Below, in pieces: positions 15,878 to 24,746 of a stretch of 64,000 nt of DNA. Every line of letters begins with the position of its first letter. Positions within the stretch are counted from its first letter, which is position 1. The DNA lies in contig NZ_JAJVCN010000004.1 in the NCBI RefSeq assembly GCF_021390435.2, positions 1,592,501-1,656,500 on the forward strand. The letters are read 5' to 3'. The position numbers were made by a program, and so were the translations under genes. Origin of the DNA: Kibdelosporangium philippinense. GTDB lineage: Bacteria > Actinomycetota > Actinomycetes > Mycobacteriales > Pseudonocardiaceae. A model generated the notes under the pieces. The model saw only the letters and a list, made by a program, of their open reading frames with translations, was not told where the DNA came from and ran no database searches.

Positions 15878-17364
15878 CCGACCACCACGCCGAAGCGGAA
15901 CAGGGAATAGAACAGCATTCCCAAGTAGAACACCGCGCCGAAGCCGATGATCAGGTTCGTGTACCATTTCGGACGGATTGCCCGAGGAAGCATCTTGTTG
16001 TTCACCAACAACAACACCACGCAGTACGAGCCCATCGCGAACGTGGACAGGAACGCCAAGATGTCCAGAACCGACCCTGGCCCGTCGACTGGGCCGAACA
16101 GCAGGATCAGGATGCCGAACGTGATCAGGCCCCACAAGAAGCCCGCGTACAGGTGCGACATCTTCAGCCGCTTCGCGCCCTTGACGAAGAAGTACGTCAT
16201 GTCCGCCTGGCCACGGGAGAAGGAGTCGAACAGGCCAAGTGTCGCGTTCAGACCGATCAGCGCGATGAAGCCGAGGAAGATCGCGCCGAGGACCGGTCCA
16301 CCCGCTGCGGAGAACGCGTCCGACATCGCCGACAACGCGGCTTCCCGTTCACCTGTCTCGATCAATCCTCGGATGTCCGGGTTGGCCCGGACCGCGGATT
16401 GCGCGAGTACCGTGAACGAGACGGTCACAAGCATTGTGATGCCCCAGAACAACAACAGGGCATCGAAGGTCACCCAGCGCCGCCAGCCTTTCCATTTCCG
16501 CAACTCGTTCGCGTCCGATGTGTCGAACATGTAGCCGCGGTTGGGCATCTCCTCTTCTTCGCCCGCGTGCCGCAGTCCGCGCAGCTTCGGGATGTACGCG
16601 CCCATGCCCGCGCCGCTGTCACGCAGGTGCAGCGTGTACCACATCTGCTGCATTCCCGATGGGCCCGCGAACGCGATCGAGCCGACCACGATGGGGAACC
16701 AGACTTCGGTCATGATGCCGGATGGGACGTAGCCGAACGAGAACATGCCGCTGACGGTCGAGGCGAGATCGTCCCAGCTGCCCACGAACGAGGCGACCAC
16801 CGCGGTCCCGATCACCAGGATTCCGATCAGGATCGCGAGGACGTTCTCCAGCAGGTTGTAGATGACCCTGGCGAGACTGAACAGGATGCCGACAACCACA
16901 AGGGCGACACAAGCGGTCACGACCCACGGTATGCCGGTTATTTCCTCCAATGCCGCCGCGCCTGCCGAGAGATGACCCGGCCAGATGTAGACAAGGATCG
17001 CGACGATGAAGAAGAACCACATGATCGGCTTGAACACCCTGGCCGCGCCGGTGAAGATGCTCTCGCCGGTGGCCATCGTGTAGCGGGCCATCTCGAGCAT
17101 CACCACGGCCTGCAGGGTCACGCCGACAAGGAACAACCACCTGATGTCCGGCCCGAACACCAGCACGAGCCGTGGCCACATGTAGGACTCGCCCATCCCG
17201 ACGCCAAGGGCGACGAGGAACACCGTCGGGCCGAGCAGATGGATCGCCGGAGGCGGTTCCGGCAGAGTGCGGATCGGCATCGGTTCGAGCCGACCGGCCC
17301 GCCACACTCTATCCCCACCGGCAGGTAATCGATACCTGGCCGCCGGGGTATGCGAGGTTTCCAT
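15874..17364 (-). CDS. Nramp-like transporter lacking the canonical metal motifs
   Basis: About 496 residues and 11-12 membrane segments in the LeuT-like Nramp arrangement (LGPTVFLVALGVGMGESYMW, MWFFFIVAILVYIWPGHLS, VVTACVALVVVGILFSLA, LGAIFLGFIALIGLNATLG and others). Metal-transporting Nramp proteins have DPGN in the first segment and MPH in the sixth. Here the first reads VGMGESYMWP and the sixth-region candidate is GSIAFAGPSGMQQMW, so neither metal motif is present. It may move an organic substrate. The start at 17364 is preceded by AAAGGAGAGGG; an upstream ATG at 17400 is less likely. It leads an operon with the small membrane protein, convergent with the Rieske/ligase operon. Confidence 0.8.
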   Translation of the reverse strand: METSHTPAARYRLPAGGDRVWRAGRLEPMPIRTLPEPPPAIHLLGPTVFLVALGVGMGESYMWPRLVLVFGPDIRWLFLVGVTLQAVVMLEMARYTMATGESIFTGAARVFKPIMWFFFIVAILVYIWPGHLSAGAAALEEITGIPWVVTACVALVVVGILFSLARVIYNLLENVLAILIGILVIGTAVVASFVGSWDDLASTVSGMFSFGYVPSGIMTEVWFPIVVGSIAFAGPSGMQQMWYTLHLRDSGAGMGAYIPKLRGLRHAGEEEEMPNRGYMFDTSDANELRKWKGWRRWVTFDALLLFWGITMLVTVSFTVLAQSAVRANPDIRGLIETGEREAALSAMSDAFSAAGGPVLGAIFLGFIALIGLNATLGLFDSFSRGQADMTYFFVKGAKRLKMSHLYAGFLWGLITFGILILLFGPVDGPGSVLDILAFLSTFAMGSYCVVLLLVNNKMLPRAIRPKWYTNLIIGFGAVFYLGMLFYSLFRFGVVVG

Positions 17365-17596
17365 CCAACCCTCTCCTTTGAGGATATGTCGATGTACCAC
17401 CCCCGTCGAGCAACCCCTTGCTGTGGCTCCCTTTTCTCGATCAGGTGATCAACCCGGCGAACACCATAGGCCGAGTGGCAGAGGTGTGCCAGTGGCCACG
17501 CATCACAGACTGGCTACGGTCTCGCCCCGGTCTACATCGGACGACAACACCAGTAGTGGCTGATCATTCATTGACTCGGGTTCAAAGTGGATATGC

Positions 17597-17641
17597 GAGG
17601 GGAACGTTTCGGGCGTCCAACGCCGGTAACTCGGCCCTCAC
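17597..17641 (+). repeat. 45-bp hairpin repeat, copy 2
   Basis: Starts GAGGGGAACGTTTC, contains the same GGCGT-CCA-ACGCC apex and ends GGCCCTCAC. The last bases include the stop codon of the glycerol kinase fusion (17638-17640), so it may serve as its terminator. The remaining intergenic bases to 17364 hold nothing else I can support. Confidence 0.6.
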
Positions 17642-19515
17642 TCGTGGCCGAGCCGGGTGCGGACTATTGCCGCGTAATTTCTGGATTCCGCCGCGAATGC
17701 CCGGCCGAGCGCCGTACGGTCCGAAGAGGACAATGTCCGGCGCAGCTCGTTGACCAGTGTCCGTTCTTCCTCGCGGATGTGTGCCGTTACCGCTGCCTCC
17801 AACGCAGTGAGATCCTCGTCCAGTGAGATCTCCACGCGCTTGTGCAGAATCCGTTCCGTGGCAGTGAAATGCGCGCCAAGCAAGGCCGTGAGCTCGCTGA
17901 GCACGCGCGCGTGGTCGGTGTCTTCGTTACGAAGCTCGCGCAGCAGGTGCTCGATCTGGCGGTGGTCGTCGAGAATGACCTCGATCAGGTCCGTACCCGC
18001 TGGCCGCCGGGAATTGTGGGCCGGTCGCATCCATCCGAACGTCAGCTCCACGGCCTGTTTCCATTGCGCGTATTCGGTATCCCGGCGTGCTGGCGTCATC
18101 GCGGGCAGCCACTGCCCGGCCCGATGCCAGTTACGCCGCAAACCTTCCAAATCAGGCCAATAGCCCACGGACAAGCCCGCCGCGTAAGCGGCCCCAAGCG
18201 ACACCGTCTCGGCGACCATCGGCCGGACCACGGGCACATCCAACACGTCCGCGATGAACTGCATGAGTAGGTTGTTCGCGGTCATCCCGCCGTCGACCTT
18301 CAACGTCGACAGCGCCAGGCCCGAGTCGGCGTTCATGGCGTCAACGACCTCGCGCGTCTGCCAACCTGTTGCTTCCAGCACCGCCCGCGCCAAGTGTCCT
18401 TTGTTGATGTACGACGTCAGCCCAGCGATCACACCGCGTGCCTCGCTGTGCCAATGCGGCGCGAACAACCCCGAGAACGCGGGCACGATGTAGCAGCCAC
18501 CGTTGTCCGAGACGATCCGCGCCAAGGTCTCGATCTCGGGCGCGCTACTGATCAGTTCAAGGCCGTCACGCACCCATTGCACCAGGGAACCGGTGACCGC
18601 GATCGAGCCTTCCAACGCGTACACCGCGGGCTCGTCACCGATCTTGAAACCGACCGTTGTCAACATTCCGTGTTTGCTCAGCACCGGAGTCTGGCCGGTA
18701 TTCAGCAAAAGAAAACTGCCCGTGCCGTACGTGCATTTCGCCTCACCCGGCGCGAAACAGGTCTGGCCGAACAACGCCGCCTGCTGATCGCCCAACGCCG
18801 CCGCGATCCGGATTCCCGGCGCCACCGTCGTGGTAGTCCCGTAGACCTCTGTGGATGATCGAATCTCCGGCAACATCGCTTTCGGGATGTCGAAGAAAGC
18901 CAGCAACTCGGCATCCCACGACAGCGTGCGCAGGTTCATCAGCATGGTCCGGCTGGCATTCGTGACGTCAGTGACGTGCAAGCCACCGGTCAGGTTCCAG
19001 ATCAGCCAGCTCTCGATCGTGCCGAACAGCACCTCGCCGCGTTCGGCCCGCTCCTGCAGGCCCGGTGTCTGATCCAGCATCCACCGGATCTTGGGCGCGG
19101 AGAAGTACGTGGCCAGCGGCAGGCCACAGAGTTCACGGACCCGCTTCGCGCCAGGCTCCCGTTCGAGCTGTTCGATCATCCGGTCCGTGCGGGTGTCCTG
19201 CCAGACGATCGCGCGCCCGATCGGCGCTCCGGTCCGCCGGTCCCACAGCACGGTCGTCTCGCGCTGGTTGGCGATGCCGAGCCCGACGACCTGCTCGGCG
19301 CTCGCCCCGGCCTGTGCCAGCGCGTCCGACACGATCTTGCTGAGGTTGCGCCAGATCTCGGCCGCGTCGTGCTCGACCCAGCCGGGGCGCGGGAAGTACT
19401 GCTGATGCTCGCGTTGCACGACAGACACCAGACGGCCGCGCGCGTCGAACAGGATGCACCGGGTCGATGTGGTGCCCTGATCGATCGACATCACATAACG
19501 CTGGACTCTGCTCAA
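17638..19515 (-). CDS. glpK: Glycerol kinase fused to a C-terminal hemerythrin-like (HHE) domain
   Basis: 625 residues where glycerol kinases have about 500. Residues 1-500 are a complete FGGY kinase: MSIDQGTTSTRCILFDARGR, IANQRETTVLWDRRTG, WQDTRTDRMI, ATYFSAPKIRWML, GDQQAALFGQ and TLKVDGGMTANNLLMQ. After a short linker (HNSRRPAGTD), residues 509-615 form a helical domain with His518 (LDDHRQIEHLL), His549 (GAHFTATERIL) and His579 with Glu582/583 (TAHIREEERTL). That resembles an abbreviated HHE cation-binding domain. The start TTG at 19515 is preceded by GAGGG; GTG 19494 or ATG 19491 are alternatives. It follows the IclR gene by 43 bp on the same strand, probably in one operon. Whether iron binds, and whether it regulates the kinase, is unknown. 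Confidence 0.85.
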   Translation of the reverse strand: MSRVQRYVMSIDQGTTSTRCILFDARGRLVSVVQREHQQYFPRPGWVEHDAAEIWRNLSKIVSDALAQAGASAEQVVGLGIANQRETTVLWDRRTGAPIGRAIVWQDTRTDRMIEQLEREPGAKRVRELCGLPLATYFSAPKIRWMLDQTPGLQERAERGEVLFGTIESWLIWNLTGGLHVTDVTNASRTMLMNLRTLSWDAELLAFFDIPKAMLPEIRSSTEVYGTTTTVAPGIRIAAALGDQQAALFGQTCFAPGEAKCTYGTGSFLLLNTGQTPVLSKHGMLTTVGFKIGDEPAVYALEGSIAVTGSLVQWVRDGLELISSAPEIETLARIVSDNGGCYIVPAFSGLFAPHWHSEARGVIAGLTSYINKGHLARAVLEATGWQTREVVDAMNADSGLALSTLKVDGGMTANNLLMQFIADVLDVPVVRPMVAETVSLGAAYAAGLSVGYWPDLEGLRRNWHRAGQWLPAMTPARRDTEYAQWKQAVELTFGWMRPAHNSRRPAGTDLIEVILDDHRQIEHLLRELRNEDTDHARVLSELTALLGAHFTATERILHKRVEISLDEDLTALEAAVTAHIREEERTLVNELRRTLSSSDRTALGRAFAAESRNYAAIVRTRLGHE

Positions 19516-19558
19516 TTGCCCTCGCTTCGCTCAGGCAGCCTAGGTGCAGGCATTGTCC

Positions 19559-20326
19559 TCACCACCTGGAAGCGCCAAGGTCGCGTGATACCGCACGCGC
19601 GGCATCACGTACATAGGTGAGCAGTGTCGCTTTGGGATTGCCGTCCGGGTCGCAGAGGCGTTCAGCCGCTCCGGATATTCCCAACGCGCCGACCACGATG
19701 CCGCCGTGACCTCTGATCGGCGCCGCGATCCCGGCTTCGCCGGGTGTCATCTCGCCAAGCTCGCTGGCCCAGCCCGCTTCCCGGACGCTGGCCAGTGCCC
19801 GCTTGACCGCGGTTGGCGAAGCGAGAGTCCGCCGGGTGTAGGACTCGAGCTCGCTGCCGCGCAACGATGCCACGAGACTTGTGTCGTACGCCAGCAGAAC
19901 TTTGCCCAGAGCGGTCGCGTGCAACGGCAACAACGCGCCAACGTCGAGTGTCTGCAGCGAATCATCCGGCCGGAACACGTGGTGAACGACGAGCACACGG
20001 CCTTCGTACGGCGCCCCGATGCGAACGGCCTCGCCACTGCGTGCGGCCAGGGCGTCGGCCCAGTTGATCGCCCTTGACCTCAGCTCGTTGACATCGAGAT
20101 AGCTTGTGCCAAGGTGTAGCAGGGCCGCACCGAGCTGGTACTTGCCGGAATCCTTGTCCTGCTCGACGAACCCGACGCCCTGCAGCGTGCGCAGTATCCC
20201 GTGCGCGGTGCCCTTGGCCAGCTCCAAGGACTCGGCGATCTCGCCGATGCCGAGCCTGCCCGATCCGCGCGCCAGCAGCCGCAGGATCGCGGCGGCCCGC
20301 TCGATCGACTGGATAGGTCCTGGCAC
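19559..20326 (-). CDS. IclR-family regulator, GylR-like, of the glycerol genes
   Basis: 255 residues, GTG start at 20326. The winged helix (IQSIERAAAILRLLARGSGR, LGIGEIAESLELAKGTAHGI) and effector domain (GEAVRIGAPYEGRVLVVHHV, LHATALGKVLLAYD, GEAGIAAPIRGHGGIVVGAL) are typical IclR. Position next to glpF-glpK-glpD matches Streptomyces GylR, the glycerol 3-phosphate-responsive repressor of the gyl operon. The divergent promoter contains two copies of a TTCGACAATG-centred site. It is upstream of and co-directional with the kinase fusion. Assignment as glycerol regulator rests on context plus family. Confidence 0.88.
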   Translation of the reverse strand: MPGPIQSIERAAAILRLLARGSGRLGIGEIAESLELAKGTAHGILRTLQGVGFVEQDKDSGKYQLGAALLHLGTSYLDVNELRSRAINWADALAARSGEAVRIGAPYEGRVLVVHHVFRPDDSLQTLDVGALLPLHATALGKVLLAYDTSLVASLRGSELESYTRRTLASPTAVKRALASVREAGWASELGEMTPGEAGIAAPIRGHGGIVVGALGISGAAERLCDPDGNPKATLLTYVRDAARAVSRDLGASRW

Positions 20327-20354
20327 GGCGCGACCCTAACCCCACCGGCTGCGA

Positions 20355-20400
20355 TTCGACAATGTCGAACACCCTTCCGTGGCCGTTCGACAATGCCGAC
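20355..20400 (+). promoter_or_regulatory. Paired GylR/IclR-type operators upstream of glpF
   Basis: TTCGACAATGTCGAA at 20355-20369 is a perfect 6-3-6 palindrome. TTCGACAATGCCGAC at 20386-20400 repeats it with two changes. The two start 31 bp apart, close to three helical turns, on the same face. They lie between the divergent regulator and glpF. Confidence 0.7.
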
Positions 20401-20481
20401 CGCACCTCGTTGACCTGCTCTGAAAGCGATTTTAACGTTCGCGGGGCCAGGGGAGCCGGGTGTCCTTTGTGGAGGAAAGCA

Positions 20482-21279
20482 ATGGTGCGAAACCTCAAGG
20501 CCCGCGGACTGCACGGCGAGTTAGCCGCGGAGTTCATCGGGACGTTGATCCTCATCCTGTTCGGATGCGGGGTGGTGGCCCAGGTCGCGGCCGCCGGGAT
20601 CGGTGATCACGACAGCATCGCGTGGGCATGGGGGCTTGGCGTGACGCTGGGTGTGTACGTGGCGGCCAAAATCAGTGGCGCGCACCTGAATCCCGCGGTG
20701 ACCATCGCACTGGCGGTGTTCAAGGGCTTCTCGTGGCGCAAAGTCGCCCCGTACGCACTGGCGCAGACCGCGGGCGCGTTCGTGGCCGCTTTGCTGGTGC
20801 GCTGGAACTACACCGAGGTGCTCAACGCGGCCGACCCTGGTCTGACGATGAAGACGCAGGGTGTCTTCTCGACCCTGCCGGGTAACGGCACGCTTCCGGT
20901 GGGTGACTGGGGCGCCTTCCGTGACCAGATCATCGGTACCGCGATCCTCGTGCTGGTCATCTTCGCCATCACCGACCTGCGCAACTCCGCTCCGCTGGCC
21001 AACATGACGCCTCTCGTCGTCGGGTTCTCCGTTGTCGCCATCGGTATGGCGTGGGGGACCAACGCCGGATACGCGATCAACCCCGCCCGTGATTTCGGGC
21101 CGCGGCTGGCTTCGTGGCTGACCGGGTACGAAACGGCGTTCAAGGACCAATACGACTTCCCATATTGGTGGATACCGATTGTGGCGCCGATTGTCGGCGG
21201 CCTGATCGGCGCGGCGGTCTACAAGTACTTCATCGAGAACTACCTGCCATCGGACACCAACGAACTTCAGGCCGCCTGA
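20482..21279 (+). CDS. glpF: Glycerol facilitator (MIP/aquaglyceroporin family)
   Basis: About 265 residues with six membrane segments and both half-helix NPA motifs: GAHLNPAVTIAL near residue 70 and GYAINPARDFGPR near residue 200. The Asp after the second NPAR is the glycerol-facilitator mark, distinguishing it from water-only aquaporins. I choose the ATG at 20482 (VRNLKARGLHGELAAEF) because GGAGGAAAG lies just before it; a frame from 20362 would begin in the operators. It is the first gene of the glpF-glpK-glpD operon and admits glycerol for phosphorylation by the next gene, 13 bp downstream. Confidence 0.93.
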   Translation: MVRNLKARGLHGELAAEFIGTLILILFGCGVVAQVAAAGIGDHDSIAWAWGLGVTLGVYVAAKISGAHLNPAVTIALAVFKGFSWRKVAPYALAQTAGAFVAALLVRWNYTEVLNAADPGLTMKTQGVFSTLPGNGTLPVGDWGAFRDQIIGTAILVLVIFAITDLRNSAPLANMTPLVVGFSVVAIGMAWGTNAGYAINPARDFGPRLASWLTGYETAFKDQYDFPYWWIPIVAPIVGGLIGAAVYKYFIENYLPSDTNELQAA

Positions 21280-21292
21280 AAGGAGACCACTC

Positions 21293-22786
21293 ATGCCGGA
21301 CTTCGTCGCAGCCGTCGACCAGGGCACAACCAGCACCCGGTTCATGATCTTCGATCACGGCGGCACCGAGATCGCCCGCCACCAGCTCGAGCACGAGCAG
21401 ATCCTGCCGAAGCCGGGCTGGGTCGAGCACGACCCGACCGAGATCTGGGAACGCACCCGCTCGGTGATCGAATCCACCTTCACCAAGACCGGCTTGTCCG
21501 TTTCGGACCTCGCCGCGCTCGGCATCACCAACCAGCGTGAGACCACAGTGGTCTGGAACCGCCGGACCGGCCGCCCGTACTGCAACGCGATCGTGTGGCA
21601 GGACACCAGGACCGACCGCATCGCGGCGGAGCTGGAGCGCAGCGGCAAGGGCGATGTGATCCGCCGCAAGGCAGGCCTGCCGCCAGCGACCTACTTCTCC
21701 GGCGGCAAGCTGCAGTGGATCCTGGAGAACATCGACGGAGTCCGCCGGGACGCCGAGAACGGTGAAGCGATCTTCGGCACCACCGACACCTGGCTGCTGT
21801 GGAACCTGACGGGTCAGCACGTGACCGATCCGACCAATGCCAGCCGCACGATGTTGATGGACCTGGAAACCCTGCAGTGGGACGACGAACTGCTGTCGTT
21901 CTTCAACATCCCGCGTCAGATGCTGCCGGAGATCAAGCCGTCGTCCGGCTTCTTCGGCACCACCCGCGCTGACGGCCCGTTGCACGGTGAGCTTGCCGTG
22001 ACCGGTGACCTCGGTGACCAGCAGGCGGCGACCGTCGGCCAGGTGTGTTTCCGGCCGGGTGAAGCCAAGAACACTTACGGCACAGGCAACTTCCTGTTGC
22101 TCAACACCGGGCACGAGCTCGTCCGGTCGAAGCACGGCCTGCTGACCACGTTGTGCTACCAGTTCGGTGACGACAAGCCGGTCTACGCCTTGGAAGGCTC
22201 GATCGCGGTGACCGGATCGGCCGTGCAGTGGCTGCGGGACCAGCTCGGTATCATCAGCGGCGCCGCGCAGAGCGAAACCCTGGCCTCGCAGGTCGCCGAC
22301 AATGGCGGGATCTATTTCGTCCCAGCGTTTTCCGGACTCTTCGCGCCCTACTGGCGGTCGGATGCTCGTGGCGCGATCGTCGGCTTGACCCGTGCGACGA
22401 CCAACGCCCACGTCGCCAGGGCCACTCTGGAGGCGATCTGCTACCAGAGCCGCGATGTCGTTGAGGCCATGGAGAACGACTCCGGTGTGAAGCTGGACGT
22501 GTTGCGTGTGGACGGTGGCGTGACCGCGAACCAGCTGTGCATGCAGATGCAGGCGGACGTGCTCGGAGTGCCCGTGTCCAAGCCGGTCGTCGCGGAGACC
22601 ACCGCACTCGGCGCGGCCTACGCGGCCGGTCTTGCCGTCGGGTTCTGGAAGTCCACTGAGGAACTTGAGCAGAACTGGAACGAGGACCGTCGCTGGCAGC
22701 CAACGTGGACCGAGGAACAGCGGGCCACCGGTTACAAGGGCTGGCAGAAAGCAGTCGGCCGAACCCTTGACTGGGTCGATGTTTAG
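21293..22786 (+). CDS. glpK: Glycerol kinase, canonical length
   Basis: 497 residues. N-terminal VAAVDQGTTSTRFMIFDHGG, ITNQRETTVVWNRRTGRPYC, IVWQDTRTDR, PPATYFSGGKLQWIL, GDLGDQQAATVGQ and LDVLRVDGGVTANQLCMQ are standard GlpK motifs for ATP and glycerol binding. GGAG precedes the ATG by about 9 bases. It is coupled to glpF and forms glycerol 3-phosphate for GlpD. It has no C-terminal extension, unlike the paralogue at 17.6-19.5 kb. Its TAG stop uses the first base of the MITE-like element that follows, so the coding end may have been set by that insertion. Confidence 0.95.
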   Translation: MPDFVAAVDQGTTSTRFMIFDHGGTEIARHQLEHEQILPKPGWVEHDPTEIWERTRSVIESTFTKTGLSVSDLAALGITNQRETTVVWNRRTGRPYCNAIVWQDTRTDRIAAELERSGKGDVIRRKAGLPPATYFSGGKLQWILENIDGVRRDAENGEAIFGTTDTWLLWNLTGQHVTDPTNASRTMLMDLETLQWDDELLSFFNIPRQMLPEIKPSSGFFGTTRADGPLHGELAVTGDLGDQQAATVGQVCFRPGEAKNTYGTGNFLLLNTGHELVRSKHGLLTTLCYQFGDDKPVYALEGSIAVTGSAVQWLRDQLGIISGAAQSETLASQVADNGGIYFVPAFSGLFAPYWRSDARGAIVGLTRATTNAHVARATLEAICYQSRDVVEAMENDSGVKLDVLRVDGGVTANQLCMQMQADVLGVPVSKPVVAETTALGAAYAAGLAVGFWKSTEELEQNWNEDRRWQPTWTEEQRATGYKGWQKAVGRTLDWVDV

Positions 22787-22973
22787 GCCGTGTCTCAAAG
22801 CCCCGTCCGCGATAGCCGGGCCGGATGCGGCCCCTGACGCCACCGCCGGAACGCCAAAAGACAACCAGTATTCCGACGTCCCGGCGGCGACGCCAGGAAC
22901 CGCCCCGCTGTGTCCCGACTCCGGCCTCCGGCCGGGGCAGGCTCTCATCGAACGGGGACTTCGAGACACGACC
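22786..22973. mobile_element. MITE-like element with about 21-bp inverted ends
   Basis: The left end GGCCGTGTCTCAAAGCCCCG and the right end, read in reverse complement, GGTCGTGTCTCGAAGTCCCC are near-identical with one indel. TA flanks both ends, which suggests a TA target duplication. The 188-bp interior is GC-rich and encodes nothing convincing. Size, ends and lack of a gene fit a non-autonomous element. It sits between glpK and glpD. Confidence 0.65.
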
Positions 22974-22979
22974 TAGGAG

Positions 22980-24746
22980 ATGACCACAGTGCCTTCCGTA
23001 CCCCTTTCCCCGCAGTACCGCGCGGACGCGTTGGACAAACTGCGGACTCAGGAAGTCGACGTCCTGGTCATCGGCGGCGGCGTGACCGGCGCGGGGATCG
23101 CGCTCGACGCCGCAACCCGAGGGCTGTCGGTCGGGCTGGTCGAAGCCCGTGACTTCGCCGCGGGCACGTCGAGCCGGTCGAGCAAGCTGATCCACGGTGG
23201 CCTGCGCTACCTGGAACAGCTCGACTTCAAGCTGGTACGGGAGGCACTGAAGGAACGTGGGCTGCTGCTCACGAAGCTCGCTCCCCACCTGGTGCGTCCA
23301 GTGAAGTTCCTGGTCCCGCTCAAGCACCGGGTGTGGGAGCGCGGCTACATCGGCGCGGGCGTCATGCTCTACGACACCCTCGGCGGCGCACGCGCCCTGC
23401 CGCGTCACCGGCATCTCAGCCGCCGCAAGGCTTTCGATGCCGCGCCAGCCCTGGCGCCCAACGCGTTGATCGGCGCGATCCAGTACTACGACGCTCAGGT
23501 CGACGACGCCAGGCACACCATGATGGTCGCGCGGACCGCGGTAGAGCTGGGTGCCTCGATCCTGACCCGGACTCAGATGACGTCATTGGTGCGTGACGGC
23601 GACCGGATCACCGGCGCACACGTCCAGAACCTGGAGACTGGCGAGGAATTCACCATCCGGGCACGTGTCGTGGTTGCCGCGACAGGGGTCTGGAGCGACG
23701 ACGTGTCGAAGGCGGCTGGCATTCCCGCGCCCTTCACGGTCCGTGCCTCCAAGGGCATCCACATCGTGGTCGGAAAGTCCGCGATCGACCTGGACACCGG
23801 GTTGATCCTGCGGACCGAGAAAAGCGTGTTGTTCGTGATTCCGTGGGGCAATCACTGGATCGTGGGAACCACTGACACCCCTTGGGATCTGTCCCGAGAG
23901 CACCCCGCGGCGAGCAAGGCCGATGTGGACTACGTGCTCGATCACGTGAATGCCGTGCTGCGTAAGCCTCTGACGCACGACGACATCGAAGGCGTGTACG
24001 CGGGACTCAGGCCTTTGCTGGCCGCAAAAGCCGCTGAGACCACGAAACTCTCCCGTGAGCACGCCGTCGCGAACCCCATCCCGGGCTTGGTCCTGATCGC
24101 GGGCGGCAAGTACACGACCTACCGCGTGATGGCCGAGGACGCCGTGGACGTCGCGGCCACCAACATCTCTGGCGACGTACCAGGTTCGCGAACCGACCGG
24201 CTGCCGATCCTTGGCGGCGATGGGTATCAGGCTCTGTGGCGCGAGCGCCGGAGCCTCGGCTTGCCGTTGGAGCGCGCCGAACACCTGCTCCAGCGCTACG
24301 GCACCGCGATCCACGACCTGCTGTGGCTGATCTCCGAACAACCCGAACTCGGCGAGCCGATCCCGGGCGCGCCGGAGTACCTCAAGGCAGAGGCCGTGTA
24401 CGCGGCAACCCACGAGGGCGCGCTGCACCTCGAGGACGTGCTGACCCGGCGGACCCGGATTTCCTTCGAGGAAGAGGATCGTGGCGTGACCGCGGCGCCG
24501 GAAGTCGCCGCCCTGATCGCGCCGGCGCTTGACTGGAATGACACCCGGCGCCAGCACGAAGTGGACAGCTACCTGTCCCGCGTCAAAGCGGAACGGGCCG
24601 CACAGGAACAGCCGGGCGACGACGCGGCCAACGCCACTCGCCTCAGCCTTGCGGCGCCCGTGGTGCCCGCCGGTCTTTCCGTGCTGCAAGCTCCTCAGCC
24701 GACACGGGCGTCAGCATCGGCGCGCCGGGCGCACAGAACATGGTGA
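22980..24746 (+). CDS. glpD: Glycerol-3-phosphate dehydrogenase, FAD-dependent (GlpD family)
   Basis: 588 residues. The N-terminal FAD-binding GGGVTGAGIALDAATRGLSV motif is near residues 32-51. The family signature SSRSSKLIHGGLRYLE follows near 68, and GTTDTPWD and the flavin-contacting IAGGKYTTYRVMAEDA are downstream. The C-terminal accessory domain is complete (YLKAEAVYAATHEGALHLED, RRTRISFEEEDRG). It oxidises glycerol 3-phosphate to dihydroxyacetone phosphate at the membrane, feeding electrons to quinone. AGGAGATG overlaps the start region. The last 52 bases overlap the convergent Lrp-type gene. The MITE-like element separates it from glpK, so operon read-through is uncertain. Confidence 0.93.
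   Translation: MTTVPSVPLSPQYRADALDKLRTQEVDVLVIGGGVTGAGIALDAATRGLSVGLVEARDFAAGTSSRSSKLIHGGLRYLEQLDFKLVREALKERGLLLTKLAPHLVRPVKFLVPLKHRVWERGYIGAGVMLYDTLGGARALPRHRHLSRRKAFDAAPALAPNALIGAIQYYDAQVDDARHTMMVARTAVELGASILTRTQMTSLVRDGDRITGAHVQNLETGEEFTIRARVVVAATGVWSDDVSKAAGIPAPFTVRASKGIHIVVGKSAIDLDTGLILRTEKSVLFVIPWGNHWIVGTTDTPWDLSREHPAASKADVDYVLDHVNAVLRKPLTHDDIEGVYAGLRPLLAAKAAETTKLSREHAVANPIPGLVLIAGGKYTTYRVMAEDAVDVAATNISGDVPGSRTDRLPILGGDGYQALWRERRSLGLPLERAEHLLQRYGTAIHDLLWLISEQPELGEPIPGAPEYLKAEAVYAATHEGALHLEDVLTRRTRISFEEEDRGVTAAPEVAALIAPALDWNDTRRQHEVDSYLSRVKAERAAQEQPGDDAANATRLSLAAPVVPAGLSVLQAPQPTRASASARRAHRTW

Noticed and set aside
15640..17328. 562-residue plus-strand frame
   Set aside because: It is antisense to the Nramp-like gene, very rich in Arg, Asp and His, typical of a shadow frame.
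22254..23516. 420-residue minus-strand frame through the MITE-like element
   Set aside because: Covers the antisense of glpK and glpD; the element itself shows no gene.
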